From contig CAITNS010000043.1 of the NCBI GenBank assembly GCA_903893815.1, positions 124,001 through 188,000 of the forward strand: a stretch of 64,000 nt of DNA, read 5' to 3'. The first letter of the stretch is position 1, and every line of letters begins with the position of its first letter. The notes under the pieces were generated by a model that did not search any database, was not told the DNA's origin, and saw only the letters and a program-made list of their open reading frames with translations. Below, in pieces: positions 1-11,000 of this stretch. The stretch is from an uncultured Bacteroidota bacterium (GTDB lineage: Bacteria > Bacteroidota > Bacteroidia > B-17B0 > Aurantibacillaceae). The translations under genes and the position numbers were made by a program.

Positions 1-45
1 TCTGACGAGAAAGGCTTTTTTTATTCCAAAAACATTAGTAATTTA
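1..45 (+). terminator. Possible 3' half of a terminator or attenuator upstream of ilvE
   Basis: The window opens with an arm-like stretch (ctgacgagaaaggc) followed by seven T residues, about 40 bases before ilvE. This is what the 3' half of an intrinsic terminator looks like. The matching 5' arm would lie outside the window, so neither pairing nor a leader peptide can be checked. Amino-acid operons are often controlled by such attenuators, but that role here is a guess. Confidence 0.25.
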
Positions 46-68
46 AATAATACCAAAAACAATAGAAA

Positions 69-959
69 ATGTATTACAACGACAACACTGTAGTCTTCTT
101 TAATGGAGAATGGGTAAAAGCAAAAGATTTAATGGTTAGTCCATATGTGCAAGTGATGCATTATGGAAGCGGAGTTTTTGAAGGCATACGTTCATATGCG
201 ACGCCTGATGGAACTAGAGTTTTTAAATCAGATGAGCACTATAAACGTTTATTGTATTCTGCTGAAAAAATGTATTTGAAAGTAAATTATACAGCTGAAG
301 ACTTTACTCAATTAACCTATCAATTATTAGAAAAAAATAATTTAAGTAATGCGTATATCCGTCCCCTTATTTTTGCAGGAGCAAATATGTCTTTAACACC
401 AACAGACGAGGTACATGTGATGTTATGTGCTTGGGAATGGGGAAAATATTTGGGAGATAAATTATTGGATGTTACCATATCTTCTTATGAACGCCCTAAT
501 CCTAAATCCTGTCATGTTGATGCAAAAGTAACAGGACATTACGTTAATTCCATTTTAGCAACTACTGAGGCTAAACAAAAAGGATTTGACGAAGCTTTAT
601 TGTTAGATGCAAATGGGAATGTTGCAGAAGGACCAGGGGCGAATTTCTTTTTCGAAAAAGATGAAGTATTATATACATCTCCATTAGGAAATATATTGCC
701 TGGCATCACTCGTGCTACGATGTTTGAATTGTGTGATGAATTAGGGTTTAAACTAGTCGAAAAATATTTTACGCCTGAAGAAGTTAAAGGAGCTGATAGT
801 GCTTTCTTTACCGGAACTGCTGCAGAAGTAGCAGGTATAGCTTCATTGGATAAAGTACCATTTAAATTAAATTGGGAAGACTCCATGGGCGCAGTTCTTC
901 AAGCTAAATATGCGCGTCGTGTTGCTTTTAACGAATACGGAAATTTCTCATTAGTATAA
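69..959 (+). CDS. ilvE: Branched-chain amino acid aminotransferase
   Basis: A PLP enzyme that moves the amino group from glutamate to the 2-keto acids of valine, leucine and isoleucine, the last step of the pathway. The 296-residue length is normal for class IV aminotransferases. The N-terminal GSGVFEGIR stretch is at residues 33-41, the PLP lysine is probably Lys153 in DAKVTGHY, the EGPGANFF motif is around residue 187, and PGITR, which contacts the PLP phosphate, is at 211-215. It is the first gene of the ilv cluster and is followed by ilvD after 10 bases. The ATG start has no strong Shine-Dalgarno sequence, as is usual in Bacteroidota. Confidence 0.95.
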   Translation: MYYNDNTVVFFNGEWVKAKDLMVSPYVQVMHYGSGVFEGIRSYATPDGTRVFKSDEHYKRLLYSAEKMYLKVNYTAEDFTQLTYQLLEKNNLSNAYIRPLIFAGANMSLTPTDEVHVMLCAWEWGKYLGDKLLDVTISSYERPNPKSCHVDAKVTGHYVNSILATTEAKQKGFDEALLLDANGNVAEGPGANFFFEKDEVLYTSPLGNILPGITRATMFELCDELGFKLVEKYFTPEEVKGADSAFFTGTAAEVAGIASLDKVPFKLNWEDSMGAVLQAKYARRVAFNEYGNFSLV

Positions 960-969
960 AATATAAATC

Positions 970-2643
970 ATGGAATTAAATCGCTATAGTAAAACAGTTA
1001 CTCAAGATGAGTCTCAACCAGCCTCTCAAGCAATGCTTTATGGCATAGGCTTAACGGAAGAAGATATGAAAAAACCACAAGTTGGTATTGCTTCAACTTG
1101 GTATGAAGGGAATACTTGCAATATGCACTTAAACGGATTGTCGATTTTTGTAAAAGATGGCGTTCGTAAAAACGGAATGGTTGGGCTGCAATTTAATACA
1201 ATCGGTATAAGCGACGGTATTACAAACGGAACTGAAGGCATGAGGTATTCATTAGTGTCTCGTGAAATTATTGCTGATTCAGTTGAAGCTGTTACTGCTG
1301 CTCATTATTATGATGGGTTAATAACAATTGCAGGATGCGATAAAAATATGCCTGGAGTGGTAATGGCAATGATAAGAGTAAATCGTCCGTCAATTATGGT
1401 ATATGGCGGAACTATTGCTTCTGGAAATTATAAAGGAAAAAAACTAAACATTGTTTCTGCATTTGAAGCCTTAGGCGAAAAATATGCGGGCACAATAAGT
1501 GATGAAGATTTTAAAGGAGTTATAAAAAACGCTTGTCCTGGCGCTGGAGCTTGCGGAGGAATGTACACAGCAAATACCATGTCGTCAGCTACCGAAGCAT
1601 TAGGTTTAAGTTTACCTTATAGTTCTTCTAATCCGGCATTAAGCGATGATAAAAAAGAGGAATGTTTAAAAGCTGGTGAATTTTTAAAAGTATTACTTGA
1701 AAAAAATATTAAACCATCCGATATATTAACAAAACTTTCGTTTGAAAACGCATTTACTTTAGTTGTAGCTTTAGGCGGATCTACCAATGCCGTATTGCAT
1801 TTACTAGCAATGGCTAAAACAGCTAATATAGATTTTACATTGGATGATATAACACGTATTAATGAACGCACACCAGTTTTAGCAAATCTTAAGCCAAGTG
1901 GGAAGTATTTAATGGAAGATGTTTTTGCAATTGGAGGTGTACCTGCAGTTATGAAATATCTTTTAGAAAAAGGATTATTGCACGGTGATTGCCTAACCGT
2001 AACTGGAAAAACAATTAAAGAAAATTTAGATAAAGTTGTTGCGTTGCCATTAGAACAAGATGTGATATTACCAATTGAAAATCCTTTAAAAACAACAGGT
2101 CATTTAAGAATTTTGTTTGGAAACCTTGCGCCTGAAGGGTCTGTAGCTAAAATAACTGGCAATGAAGGAGAACTATTTACTGGTTCGGCTATTGTTTTTG
2201 AAAATGAATTTGAATGTATAAAAGGAATTCGTGAAGGAAAAGTGAAACCAGGTCAAGTAATTGTTATTAGAAACGAAGGACCAAAAGGTGGACCAGGAAT
2301 GCCCGAAATGTTAAAACCTACCTCCGCTTTAATTGGAGCAGGATTAGGTAATAGCGTTGCCTTAATAACAGATGGTCGCTTTTCTGGAGGCACACATGGT
2401 TTTGTTGTTGGGCATGTAAGTCCGGAAGCTTTTGATGGTGGACCAATAGCTTTAGTAAAAGATGGTGATGTGATTACAATTGATGCAGTAAATAATAAAA
2501 TCGACATTCAGTTATCAGAAAAGGAATTATCCGAAAGAAAAAAACAATGGCAACAACCTGAATTAAAAGTAAAATTTGGGGTTCTTTATAAATACACTAA
2601 ACAAGTAAGCTCAGCAAGTTTAGGCTGCTTAACAGATTTGTAG
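970..2643 (+). CDS. ilvD: Dihydroxy-acid dehydratase
   Basis: Dehydrates 2,3-dihydroxy-isovalerate and 2,3-dihydroxy-3-methylvalerate to the keto acids used by IlvE. The 557-residue protein belongs to the shorter class. Three cysteines are placed as expected for iron-sulfur ligands: Cys50 (GNTC), Cys123 (GCDKNMPG) and Cys195 (GAGACGG). The three-cysteine pattern suggests a [2Fe-2S] cluster, inferred from family knowledge. The C-terminal [14 protein letters not shown] block carries the likely catalytic serine. It sits 10 bases after ilvE and about 80 bases before the likely ilvB start, in one transcription direction. Confidence 0.96.
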   Translation: MELNRYSKTVTQDESQPASQAMLYGIGLTEEDMKKPQVGIASTWYEGNTCNMHLNGLSIFVKDGVRKNGMVGLQFNTIGISDGITNGTEGMRYSLVSREIIADSVEAVTAAHYYDGLITIAGCDKNMPGVVMAMIRVNRPSIMVYGGTIASGNYKGKKLNIVSAFEALGEKYAGTISDEDFKGVIKNACPGAGACGGMYTANTMSSATEALGLSLPYSSSNPALSDDKKEECLKAGEFLKVLLEKNIKPSDILTKLSFENAFTLVVALGGSTNAVLHLLAMAKTANIDFTLDDITRINERTPVLANLKPSGKYLMEDVFAIGGVPAVMKYLLEKGLLHGDCLTVTGKTIKENLDKVVALPLEQDVILPIENPLKTTGHLRILFGNLAPEGSVAKITGNEGELFTGSAIVFENEFECIKGIREGKVKPGQVIVIRNEGPKGGPGMPEMLKPTSALIGAGLGNSVALITDGRFSGGTHGFVVGHVSPEAFDGGPIALVKDGDVITIDAVNNKIDIQLSEKELSERKKQWQQPELKVKFGVLYKYTKQVSSASLGCLTDL

Positions 2644-2676
2644 TTATTACCCTTTAATTATTTTTGAGAAAAATAG

Positions 2677-2711
2677 GTTGTTTCATTGAGCGCAGTCGAA
2701 ATGTAAACAAC
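2677..2711. repeat. Short inverted repeat carrying a TTGAGCGCAGTCGAA core
   Basis: Between ilvD and ilvB, GTTGTTTCAT and an imperfect complement ending in AAACAAC flank the core ttgagcgcagtcgaa. The core resembles one arm of the cttcgactccgctcag element at 57263-57318, so this looks like a dispersed-repeat half-site. It lies between the annotatable TTG at 2664 and the likely ilvB start and should not be translated. Confidence 0.5.
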
Positions 2712-2726
2712 AGAGAATTAAGAAAA

Positions 2727-4442
2727 ATGAAAATGAACACACATAAAAAATATAATACAGAAGTAACAGGTGCCGAAGCCGTTATATTAGCTTTACTTGA
2801 TGAACAAGTAACCGATATATTTGGTTATCCCGGAGGCGCCATCATGCCCGTTTACGATGCACTTTATGATTACATGGATCAATTAAATCATTATTTGGTT
2901 CGTCATGAGCAAGGCGCAACGCATGCTGCTCAAGGCTATTCAAGAGTTTCCGGGAAAACAGGTGTTGTGTTGGCAACCTCTGGGCCTGGCGCTACAAATT
3001 TAATTACTGGTATTGCAGATGCTCAAATAGATTCCACACCAATGGTTTGTATCACTGGTCAGGTGCATTCTCATTTATTGGGAACTGATGCGTTTCAAGA
3101 AACTGATGTAGTAGGTATATCAATGCCCGTTACTAAATGGAACATACAGGTTACCAAGGCAGAAGACATAGCACCCGCATTAGCAAAAGCTTTTTATATT
3201 GCCTGCTCTGGCCGTCCGGGACCTGTGTTGGTTGACATTACAAAAGATGCGCAATTTGGAAAGACCGCTTATAAATATCAAAAATGCGAAAGTATAAGAA
3301 GCTATTTTCCTTGCCCAAAAGTTAAAGATGACGATATTTCAAAGGCTGCTGAATTAATTAATAACGCTCAGCGACCTTATATTTTATGCGGCCATGGTGT
3401 TTTGCTTTCAGGAGCCGAAAAGCAATTATTAGCTTTTGCAGAAAAAGCAGATATTCCGGTGGCGTCAACCTTACTTGGTTTATCAGCCTTTCCTCCTAAA
3501 CATCCTTTATATGTTGGTTATTTAGGAATGCATGGAAATTATGGACCAAATTTATTGACAAATGAATGTGATCTTTTAATTGCTATTGGAATGCGTTTTG
3601 ATGACAGAGTAACTGGCAACGTAAATAAGTATGCTAAACAAGCTAAGGTTATTCATTTTGAAATTGACCCTTCCGAAGTAAATAAAATAATACACGCTGA
3701 TGTGGCAGTTTTAGGTGATGCTAAAGAAGCATTAGAGTTATTGCTTCCTAAAGTGAAAACACAAAAACATACTGAATGGTTGAAGCGTTTTGAAGATTGC
3801 ACAAAAATAGAATTTGAAAAAGTTATAAAAGACGCTATTGACCCACAAACTGAAAAATTACGCATGGCTGAAGTCATTGATAAATTTCATAAGTTAAGTG
3901 AAGGGAATGCTATCGTTGTAACGGATGTTGGTCAACATCAAATGATAACGTCTCGCTACTATACGCCTAACATTCCAAATTACTTTGTAACCTCTGGTGG
4001 TTTAGGAACTATGGGATTTGGCTTGCCGGCTGCTATTGGAGCCAAAGTAGCTTTGCCAAATACACAGGTGGTTGCTGTTTTAGGTGATGGCGGTTTTCAA
4101 ATGACAATACAAGAATTAGGAACAATTATGCAAAGTGATATTGCTGTTAAAATAATTGTACTTAATAATAATTTTTTAGGAATGGTTCGCCAGTGGCAGC
4201 AATTATTTTTTGACAGACGTTATTCTTTTACTGAAATGAAAAATCCAGACTTTATTGCTATTGGTTATGGTTATGGAATTAAAGGAAGAAAGATAACAGA
4301 ACGTAAAGATTTACAAGCAGCACTTGAGGAAATGTATGCGTCCAAAGAAGCATATCTACTAGAAGTAGTAGTTGAAAACGAAGAAAACGTTTTCCCTATG
4401 ATTAAAACTGGCGCAAGTGTAGCGGAAATAATATTAGAATAA
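2727..4442 (+). CDS. ilvB: Acetolactate synthase, large catalytic subunit
   Basis: ThDP- and FAD-dependent enzyme that condenses pyruvate with pyruvate or 2-ketobutyrate, the committed step of valine, leucine and isoleucine synthesis. It shows the HEQGATHAAQGY segment with the ThDP-activating glutamate near the N-terminus and the GDGGF...NNNFLGM ThDP-Mg site near the C-terminus. The frame is open back to a TTG at 2664, but that extension would translate a repeat element. The ATG at 2727, or the one at 2733, gives a normal start and a product of about 571 residues. The regulatory subunit IlvN follows after 11 bases. Confidence 0.95.
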   Translation: MKMNTHKKYNTEVTGAEAVILALLDEQVTDIFGYPGGAIMPVYDALYDYMDQLNHYLVRHEQGATHAAQGYSRVSGKTGVVLATSGPGATNLITGIADAQIDSTPMVCITGQVHSHLLGTDAFQETDVVGISMPVTKWNIQVTKAEDIAPALAKAFYIACSGRPGPVLVDITKDAQFGKTAYKYQKCESIRSYFPCPKVKDDDISKAAELINNAQRPYILCGHGVLLSGAEKQLLAFAEKADIPVASTLLGLSAFPPKHPLYVGYLGMHGNYGPNLLTNECDLLIAIGMRFDDRVTGNVNKYAKQAKVIHFEIDPSEVNKIIHADVAVLGDAKEALELLLPKVKTQKHTEWLKRFEDCTKIEFEKVIKDAIDPQTEKLRMAEVIDKFHKLSEGNAIVVTDVGQHQMITSRYYTPNIPNYFVTSGGLGTMGFGLPAAIGAKVALPNTQVVAVLGDGGFQMTIQELGTIMQSDIAVKIIVLNNNFLGMVRQWQQLFFDRRYSFTEMKNPDFIAIGYGYGIKGRKITERKDLQAALEEMYASKEAYLLEVVVENEENVFPMIKTGASVAEIILE

Positions 4443-4453
4443 AAATAAATAAA

Positions 4454-5008
4454 ATGGATAATACATATACACTGTCTGTTTTTACAGAAGATAAAATAGG
4501 ATTACTAAATCGGGTAACAATTATTTTTACTCGCCGACATATAAACATTGAAAGCATCACTGCCAGCGAAAGTGAAGTGAAAGGAATTTATCGCTACACT
4601 ATTGTAATAACTGTTTCGCAAGAGCAAGTAGAAAAATTAGTTGGTCAAATAGAAAAACAAGTGGAAGTTTTAAAAGCATTTTATCATATTAATAATGACA
4701 TTTTATCCCGAGAAATAGCACTTTACAAAGTATCTGCAGAGGCCTTAAAAGAAAATGAATTATTTACACGTATTGTAAATGAAAATCATGCAAAAATATT
4801 AAGCATTGCTCCTGAATATATTGTGATAGAAAAAACTGGAGATGAAAGAGAAATTCTACATTTATTTAATGATTTAGAAAAATTTGGGATTTTAGAGTTT
4901 GTAAGAAGTGGAAGAGTAGCGATTACCAAGCCAATGAAAACATTAAATACGTTTTTAAAAGAAGTAGAAAATAACAGTAAAACAGTAATTAAACATTTTA
5001 GTAAATAA
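4454..5008 (+). CDS. ilvN: Acetolactate synthase, small regulatory subunit
   Basis: Regulatory partner of IlvB that confers valine feedback inhibition. The first roughly 75 residues form an ACT domain (LSVFTEDKIGLLNRVTIIFTRR, then NIESITASES). A C-terminal domain typical of the longer, roughly 160-185-residue small subunits follows. Its position directly behind ilvB is the usual arrangement. The gene ends just before the hairpin array that precedes ilvC. Confidence 0.93.
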   Translation: MDNTYTLSVFTEDKIGLLNRVTIIFTRRHINIESITASESEVKGIYRYTIVITVSQEQVEKLVGQIEKQVEVLKAFYHINNDILSREIALYKVSAEALKENELFTRIVNENHAKILSIAPEYIVIEKTGDEREILHLFNDLEKFGILEFVRSGRVAITKPMKTLNTFLKEVENNSKTVIKHFSK

Positions 5009-5012
5009 AAAA

Positions 5013-5100
5013 ATATGAAATAACCATGTTGCCGTTAGTGATAGTATTAATAGATATAACATGGTTATCGCATATGACAATTAAAAATAATAAAATAAAC
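5013..5100 (+). repeat. Hairpin leader element, copy 1 (ilvN-ilvC gap)
   Basis: The left arm atatgaaataaccatgtt (5013-5030) pairs with aacatggttatcgcatat (5058-5075) with two mismatches over 18 bases. A conserved tail, catatgacaattaaaa, follows. The left arm contains ATG-AAA-TAA, a two-codon start-stop frame, at 5015-5023. The unit is about 88 bases and abuts copy 2. Being between two co-directional operon genes, it would be transcribed with them. Confidence 0.75.
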
Positions 5101-5190
5101 ATATGAAATAGCCATGTGCCTGAACGCACAAACACAAATGAAGATACATGGCGTATACCATATGACAATTAAAAAAATAAATATCTACAT
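5101..5190 (+). repeat. Hairpin leader element, copy 2 (directly before ilvC)
   Basis: The arm atatgaaatagccatgt (5101-5117) pairs with acatggcgtataccatat (5146-5163). The left arm again contains a start-stop frame, ATG-AAA-TAG, at 5103. The loop includes acacaaatgaagata, shared with the copy at 13983. The tail catatgacaattaaaaaaat runs into ctacat, so the ilvC start (ATGAAA) falls where the next unit would begin. Confidence 0.75.
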
Positions 5191-6660
5191 ATGAAAAACT
5201 ATTTCAACACGCTACCACTTAGATTGCAGTTAGAACAATTAGGTGTTTGCGAATTTATGGATCAATCCGAATTTGCTGACGGAATTGCTGCGCTTAAAGA
5301 AAAAAAAATTGTGATTGTTGGCTGTGGCGCTCAAGGTTTAAATCAGGGTTTAAACATGCGTGACTCTGGTTTAGATATTTCTTATGCACTTCGCGCCGAA
5401 GCCATTCAACAAAAAAGAGTTTCTTATACAAATGCTTTTGATAATGGTTTTAAAGTAGGAACTTATGAAGAATTAATTCCTACAGCTGATTTAGTTTGCA
5501 ACCTAACACCAGATAAACAACACACATCTGTTGTAAAAGTAATCATGCCTTTAATGAAAAAAGGTTCTACCTTATCGTATTCTCATGGCTTTAATATTGT
5601 AGAAGAAGGAATGCAAATTCGAAAAGATATCACTGTAATTATGTGCGCTCCAAAATGCCCGGGTTCTGAAGTTCGCGAAGAGTTTAAAAGAGGATTTGGT
5701 GTGCCAACTCTTATAGCAGTTCATCCGGAAAATGATCCTAATGCGCAAGGTTTTATTCAAGCAAAAGCTTATGCTGTAGCAACTGGTGGTCATAAAGCGG
5801 GGGTTTTAAATTCTTCATTTGTTGCAGAAGTAAAATCAGATTTAATGGGCGAACAAACTATACTTTGTGGAATGCTTCAAACAGGTTCAATTTTATGTTT
5901 TGATAAAATGGTTGAAAAGGGAATTGAACCAGAATACGCTTCAAAATTAGTTCAATATGGTTGGGAAACTATTACTGAAGCCTTGAAACATGGGGGAATT
6001 ACAAATATGATGGATCGTTTATCGAACCCGTCAAAAATAAAAGCGTATGAATTAGCAGAAGAATTAAAGAACATTATGCGCCCATTATTTCAAAAACATA
6101 TGGACGATATTCTTTCAGGAGAATTTTCAAAAAACATGATGGCTGATTGGGCTAATGATGATATTAATTTATTGACTTGGAGAGCTGCAACTGCTGAAAC
6201 TATTTTTGAAAAAACTCCCGCAACTAACGATTCAATTTCTGAACAAGAATATTTTGATAATGGTGTTTTGATGATTGCAATGGTGAAAGCAGGCGTTGAA
6301 TTAGCTTTTGAAACCATGACTGAATCAGGTATTATTGAAGAATCTGCCTACTATGAATCACTACATGAATTGCCATTAATAGCTAATACTGTAGCACGTA
6401 AAAAGTTATATGAAATGAATCGAATTATTTCTGATACGGCAGAATATGGTTGCTATTTATTTGATCATGCATGCAAACCTTTATTAAAGGACTTTATGAA
6501 AACTGTGGATTCTAATGTTATTGGAAAGTCTTTTGCAACTTCCAATGCGGTTGATAATAAATTATTGATTTCTGTGAATCAAAGTATCCGAAATCATCCT
6601 ATTGAAGAAGTAGGTAAATGGTTAAGAGAATCCATGACTGAAATGAAAAAGATAGGGTAA
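5191..6660 (+). CDS. ilvC: Ketol-acid reductoisomerase, long (class II) form
   Basis: NADPH-dependent isomeroreductase converting acetolactate and acetohydroxybutyrate to the dihydroxy acids used by IlvD. The 489-residue length marks the class II form with a duplicated C-terminal knotted domain. The Rossmann site is [17 protein letters not shown] near residue 45. NLTPDKQH and the [14 protein letters not shown] block follow, with the metal-binding acidic residues in the helical half. It starts at the boundary of the hairpin repeats, is separated by 182 bases from ilvN, and may be regulated apart from the upstream genes. Confidence 0.96.
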   Translation: MKNYFNTLPLRLQLEQLGVCEFMDQSEFADGIAALKEKKIVIVGCGAQGLNQGLNMRDSGLDISYALRAEAIQQKRVSYTNAFDNGFKVGTYEELIPTADLVCNLTPDKQHTSVVKVIMPLMKKGSTLSYSHGFNIVEEGMQIRKDITVIMCAPKCPGSEVREEFKRGFGVPTLIAVHPENDPNAQGFIQAKAYAVATGGHKAGVLNSSFVAEVKSDLMGEQTILCGMLQTGSILCFDKMVEKGIEPEYASKLVQYGWETITEALKHGGITNMMDRLSNPSKIKAYELAEELKNIMRPLFQKHMDDILSGEFSKNMMADWANDDINLLTWRAATAETIFEKTPATNDSISEQEYFDNGVLMIAMVKAGVELAFETMTESGIIEESAYYESLHELPLIANTVARKKLYEMNRIISDTAEYGCYLFDHACKPLLKDFMKTVDSNVIGKSFATSNAVDNKLLISVNQSIRNHPIEEVGKWLRESMTEMKKIG

Positions 6661-6680
6661 TAGATTATAAAAAAGACAAC

Positions 6681-7922
6681 ATGGTATCATTAGATAACAT
6701 AATTAAAGCTGCTCAAAATTTGCAAGGCGTATCAATGCATACACCTTTGCAATATAATTTGCAATTAAGTGAGGAATTTGGTTGTAACGTTTATTTAAAA
6801 CGAGAAGACCTACAAGTTGTTCGTTCTTATAAAATTAGAGGAGCCTATAATAAAATTAGTTCTTTATCTGATTTTGAAAAACAAAATGGCGTTGTTTGCG
6901 CAAGCGCTGGTAATCATGCACAAGGCGTGGCTTATTCATGTCGCAAATTAAATATTAAGGGTACAATATTTATGCCTGCAACCACTCCTTCACAAAAAAT
7001 CAACCAAGTAAAATTATTTGGCAAGGAGCATATTAATGTTGTTTTAGTAGGTGACACTTTTGACGATGCTTATAAGGCAGCTGTAGAATTTTGTACTTCA
7101 AAAAGCGCTGCTTTTGTGCATCCTTTTGATGATGAAAAAGTAATAGCTGGGCAAGGAACGGTTGCGAAAGAAATAGTGGAAGACGCTGATTTTGAAATTG
7201 ATTATATTTTAGTTCCAATTGGTGGTGGAGGATTAGCAGCTGGCTGTGTTAGCTATCTGTCACGAACCAAACCTAATATCAAAATTATTGGTGTTGAACC
7301 TGAAGGAGCTCCATCCATGAAAACTTCTATTGCAAATGGTTATAATACAGAATTGAAAGAAATTGACAAGTTTGTTGATGGCGCTGCTGTAAAAAAGGTT
7401 GGTGATATAACTTTTGAGATATGTAAGCAAAAATTAAGTAAGGTTGTTTTAGTTCCTGAAGGTAAAGTATGTACAACAATATTAAACCTGTATAATCAAC
7501 AAGCCATTGTGGTTGAGCCTGCAGGAGCATTAACTGTAGCATCTTTACATTATTTAAAAGATGAATTAAACGGTAAAAATGTGGTGTGTGTTGTAAGTGG
7601 CAGTAATAATGATATTATGCGCACAGAAGAAATTAGAGAACGTTCTTTGTTGTTTGAAGGGCTTAAACACTTCTTTGTTATCAGATTCCCCCAAAGAGCG
7701 GGCGCTTTAAAAGAATTTGTGGGAAATGTTTTGGGGCCAAATGATGATATTATTCATTTTGAGTATATGAAGAAAAACAATAGAGAAAATGGACCAGCAT
7801 TGGTTGGATTGGAGATTAAGGAATCACAAGATTTAGAGCTACTAAAAAACAACCTTTTAAAGTCAGGTTTTCAGTTCGAGTATCTTAATAAAAATGATAA
7901 TTTACTACAGTTTTTAATTTAA
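6681..7922 (+). CDS. ilvA: Threonine dehydratase (threonine ammonia-lyase), biosynthetic
   Basis: PLP enzyme converting threonine to 2-ketobutyrate, the entry step to isoleucine. The PLP lysine is Lys51 in SYKIRGAYNK, and the phosphate-binding glycine loop is PIGGGGLAAG around residues 179-188. From about residue 325 an ACT-like regulatory domain follows (FVIRFPQRAGALKEF), which should mediate isoleucine feedback. The 413-residue length fits the form with one regulatory domain. It is the last ilv gene, 20 bases after ilvC. The divided gap to the next gene has no obvious terminator. Confidence 0.93.
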   Translation: MVSLDNIIKAAQNLQGVSMHTPLQYNLQLSEEFGCNVYLKREDLQVVRSYKIRGAYNKISSLSDFEKQNGVVCASAGNHAQGVAYSCRKLNIKGTIFMPATTPSQKINQVKLFGKEHINVVLVGDTFDDAYKAAVEFCTSKSAAFVHPFDDEKVIAGQGTVAKEIVEDADFEIDYILVPIGGGGLAAGCVSYLSRTKPNIKIIGVEPEGAPSMKTSIANGYNTELKEIDKFVDGAAVKKVGDITFEICKQKLSKVVLVPEGKVCTTILNLYNQQAIVVEPAGALTVASLHYLKDELNGKNVVCVVSGSNNDIMRTEEIRERSLLFEGLKHFFVIRFPQRAGALKEFVGNVLGPNDDIIHFEYMKKNNRENGPALVGLEIKESQDLELLKNNLLKSGFQFEYLNKNDNLLQFLI

Positions 7923-8014
7923 TCAGACTTCCTATTTTTTTTCCATAAATATCAAAATTTAACATAAGGTTGATGTTTAATTTCATATTTTTAGAAATAT
8001 AATTACATAATATT

Positions 8015-11000
8015 ATGAATAAGTATTTTCTATCGTTTTTTGCCATTGTTTTTAGTATATCTGGCGTACTAGCAAAAAAAGTTTATGTGAACGATAATTC
8101 AACAACTGGAGATATTTACACTTCTGCAATTGGTGCCGCTGGTAATAATGGTACAACAACTGCTACTCCAAAATCATTGTTATTAGACGCAATTAGTGTT
8201 GCTGCTTTAGGCGATACAATATATATTGATGCAGGTTCCTACAATGAAGCAAATATAAATATTACATTGAATGGACTAAAAATATTTGGAGCAGGCTATA
8301 ATGCAACAGTTTTTGATCATTTATTTGCTGGACCCACCTCCGATTATTTTTTATATATTAATGCAAACAATGTAACTATTAAGGATCTAAAGGTAACTCG
8401 TTATAGCAATCAAGGTACTCAAGCGCCTGGTCATAGTGGTCAAGCAATTACAATTGGCGGAGGGGCAACTCCAATTACAGGAGTATTAATAGAAAATATA
8501 CAAGCAATATTAAATGGCCAATCAGGCGGAAATCCTGCAATTTCTGTTTTAGCTAGAACAACTGCTACAATTACAGGCGGCGGAAGTTTTTGTAATACAG
8601 CAGGAACAGCATATACTGGTGGAGTTGAAGCGTTTGGACAAAACATCAACTTATTAATTACTGATTATCTTTTAGGGAATAATTACAAGGTTGGATCATT
8701 TGATGGTGGTGGATTAAGAATAGAAGGTGATAATACAACATTAGTGACAGTTAAGAGAACGTTAATTTCAAAAAATATTGCATCTCAAGGTGGCGGTATT
8801 TCTGTTATTAATGGGGATTTAAAGATGTATGATTGTGTTATTGATGCTAATTCTGCAGGTCAGGTATCAACAAATATTTATGGCGGTGGTGTTTATATTA
8901 GTGCAGGAAATGTTTGGTTTTCAAGATGCTACTTTAAAAATAATTTTCAAGCAAATGGGACCTTAAGAGGTGGCGCTATTTCTGCTCGCTATTTTGCAAC
9001 TGGTAGTTTTTCTACAAATAAAACTATTAATGCTACAATTGATTCTTGTGTGTTTCAAAATAATTCACCAGGCGGAGCAGGTAGGGATATATACGGTGCA
9101 AGTGGATTTGGCAACGCTTGTAATATTACGGCAAGAGATTGCCAGTTTTTAACTGCTGGTAATTTTAATATTTTTAGTGATGGTGCTTCACCTGCTACTA
9201 GTATTAATGTCACTTATTTCGGAACACTTCCCACATCAAGTGGTTCAAATGTTACACGTACTTTAAGTACAAATACATTATACACACCACCTTCATTAGT
9301 TCCAGAGTATTCGGGTAATTGTCCTAACATTTTTATTGGACCATGTACACCCACAGTTTCAATTTTATCTGTAAGTAGTCCTACGTTGTGTATTGGAAAT
9401 AGTTCCGTAATAACACCAACAGCAATCCCACAATCAGCTTCATCTTATACATTAGCAAGTGCAACAGAAACATTAACATCTTTCCCTTTTACTGTTAACC
9501 CAACTGTAACAACTACTTATAGTTTAACAGGAACTAGTGCAGCTGGTTGTATAAGTAGTAATACTGCTACAACGACAATAGTTGTAAATTCTTTGCCTAC
9601 GGTTTCAATATCTTCTTCTTCTTCAACATTAACTTGTAGTTCTCCTTCTTTATCGCTTAACGCTTCGGGAGGCGGCACTTATGTGTGGTCAGGAGCAGGG
9701 ATAACATCAGGTAGCACAACAGCAAGCCCAACCGTAAATTTACCAGGAACTTATAACGTAACAGTAACGGCACCTAACGGATGTACAGCAACAGCAAGTA
9801 CTGCTATTACGCAAAACACAACTGCACCGACAGCAGACGCATCAAATACAAGTACTTTAACATGTACCACAACGACAGCGCAATTAACTGGCACAGGTGG
9901 CGGAACTTATTCCTGGTCAGGAACAGGAATCACATCAGGTAGTACCGCAGCAAACCCAATCGTAAATTTACCAGGAACTTATAACGTAACGGTTACTGCT
10001 TCTAATGGATGTACAGCAACAGCAAGTACTGCTATTACGCAAAACATAACTGCGCCAACAGCAGGCGCATCGAATACGAGCACCCTAACATGTACTACAA
10101 CGGCAGCAGTTTTAACAGGAACAGGCGGTGGAACCTATTTGTGGTCAGGAGCAGGTATAACATCAGGTAGCACAACAGCAACACCAACCGTAAACTTACC
10201 AGGAACTTATAACGTAACGGTTACTGCAGCGAATGGATGTACAGCAACAGCAAGTACTGCTATTACGCAAAACACAACTGCACCGACAGCAGGCGCATCA
10301 AATACAAGTACCCTAACATGTACTACAACGGCAGCAGTTTTAACAGGAACAGGCGGTGGAACTTATTCCTGGTCAGGAGTAGGAATAACATCAGGTAGCA
10401 CAACAGCAACACCAACCGTAAACTTACCAGGAACTTATAACGTAACAGTAACGGCAGCCAATGGTTGTTCAGCAACAGCAAATACAACCATCACACAAAA
10501 CACAACAGCACCAACAGCTAACGCTTCAAATACTAGCACATTAAACTGTACAACATTAACAGCTAACTTAACAGGAACAGGTGGAGGAACGTATAATTGG
10601 TCAGGCCCAGGCATTACAGCAGGAGGAGCAACAGCAATACCAACGGTTAATTTACCTGGAACTTATAACTTAACCGTAACAGCAGCTAACGGTTGTACCG
10701 CAACAGCTAACACCACTATTACACAAAATACAATTACGCCATCTGTATCAACAGCTACTAGTGGTGTATTAAATTGTACCTTAACATCAGTTAATGCGAG
10801 CGCAACGACGACAACAAGCCCAGTAAGTTACAATTGGACAGGAGCAGGTATCACAGCAGGAGGCACCACATCAACACCAACGATTAATGTAGGAGGAACG
10901 TATAATTATACTGTAACTAATACAACAAACGGTTGTCAAACAACAGGAAGTGTAGCAGTATCCCAAAACACAACAGCCCCATCAGCGTCGGCAGCAGGCG

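Noticed and set aside
2664-2726. TTG-initiated N-terminal extension of IlvB
   Set aside because: It would translate a dispersed-repeat half-site, and the family N-terminus starts at the in-frame ATG at 2727.
1-7922. T-box or other riboswitch upstream of ilv genes
   Set aside because: Only 68 bases precede ilvE and no T-box motif is present; the leader would lie outside the window.
9553-10700. CRISPR-like or satellite array
   Set aside because: The repeat is a 228-base coding unit in frame with the adhesin, not short repeats with unique spacers.
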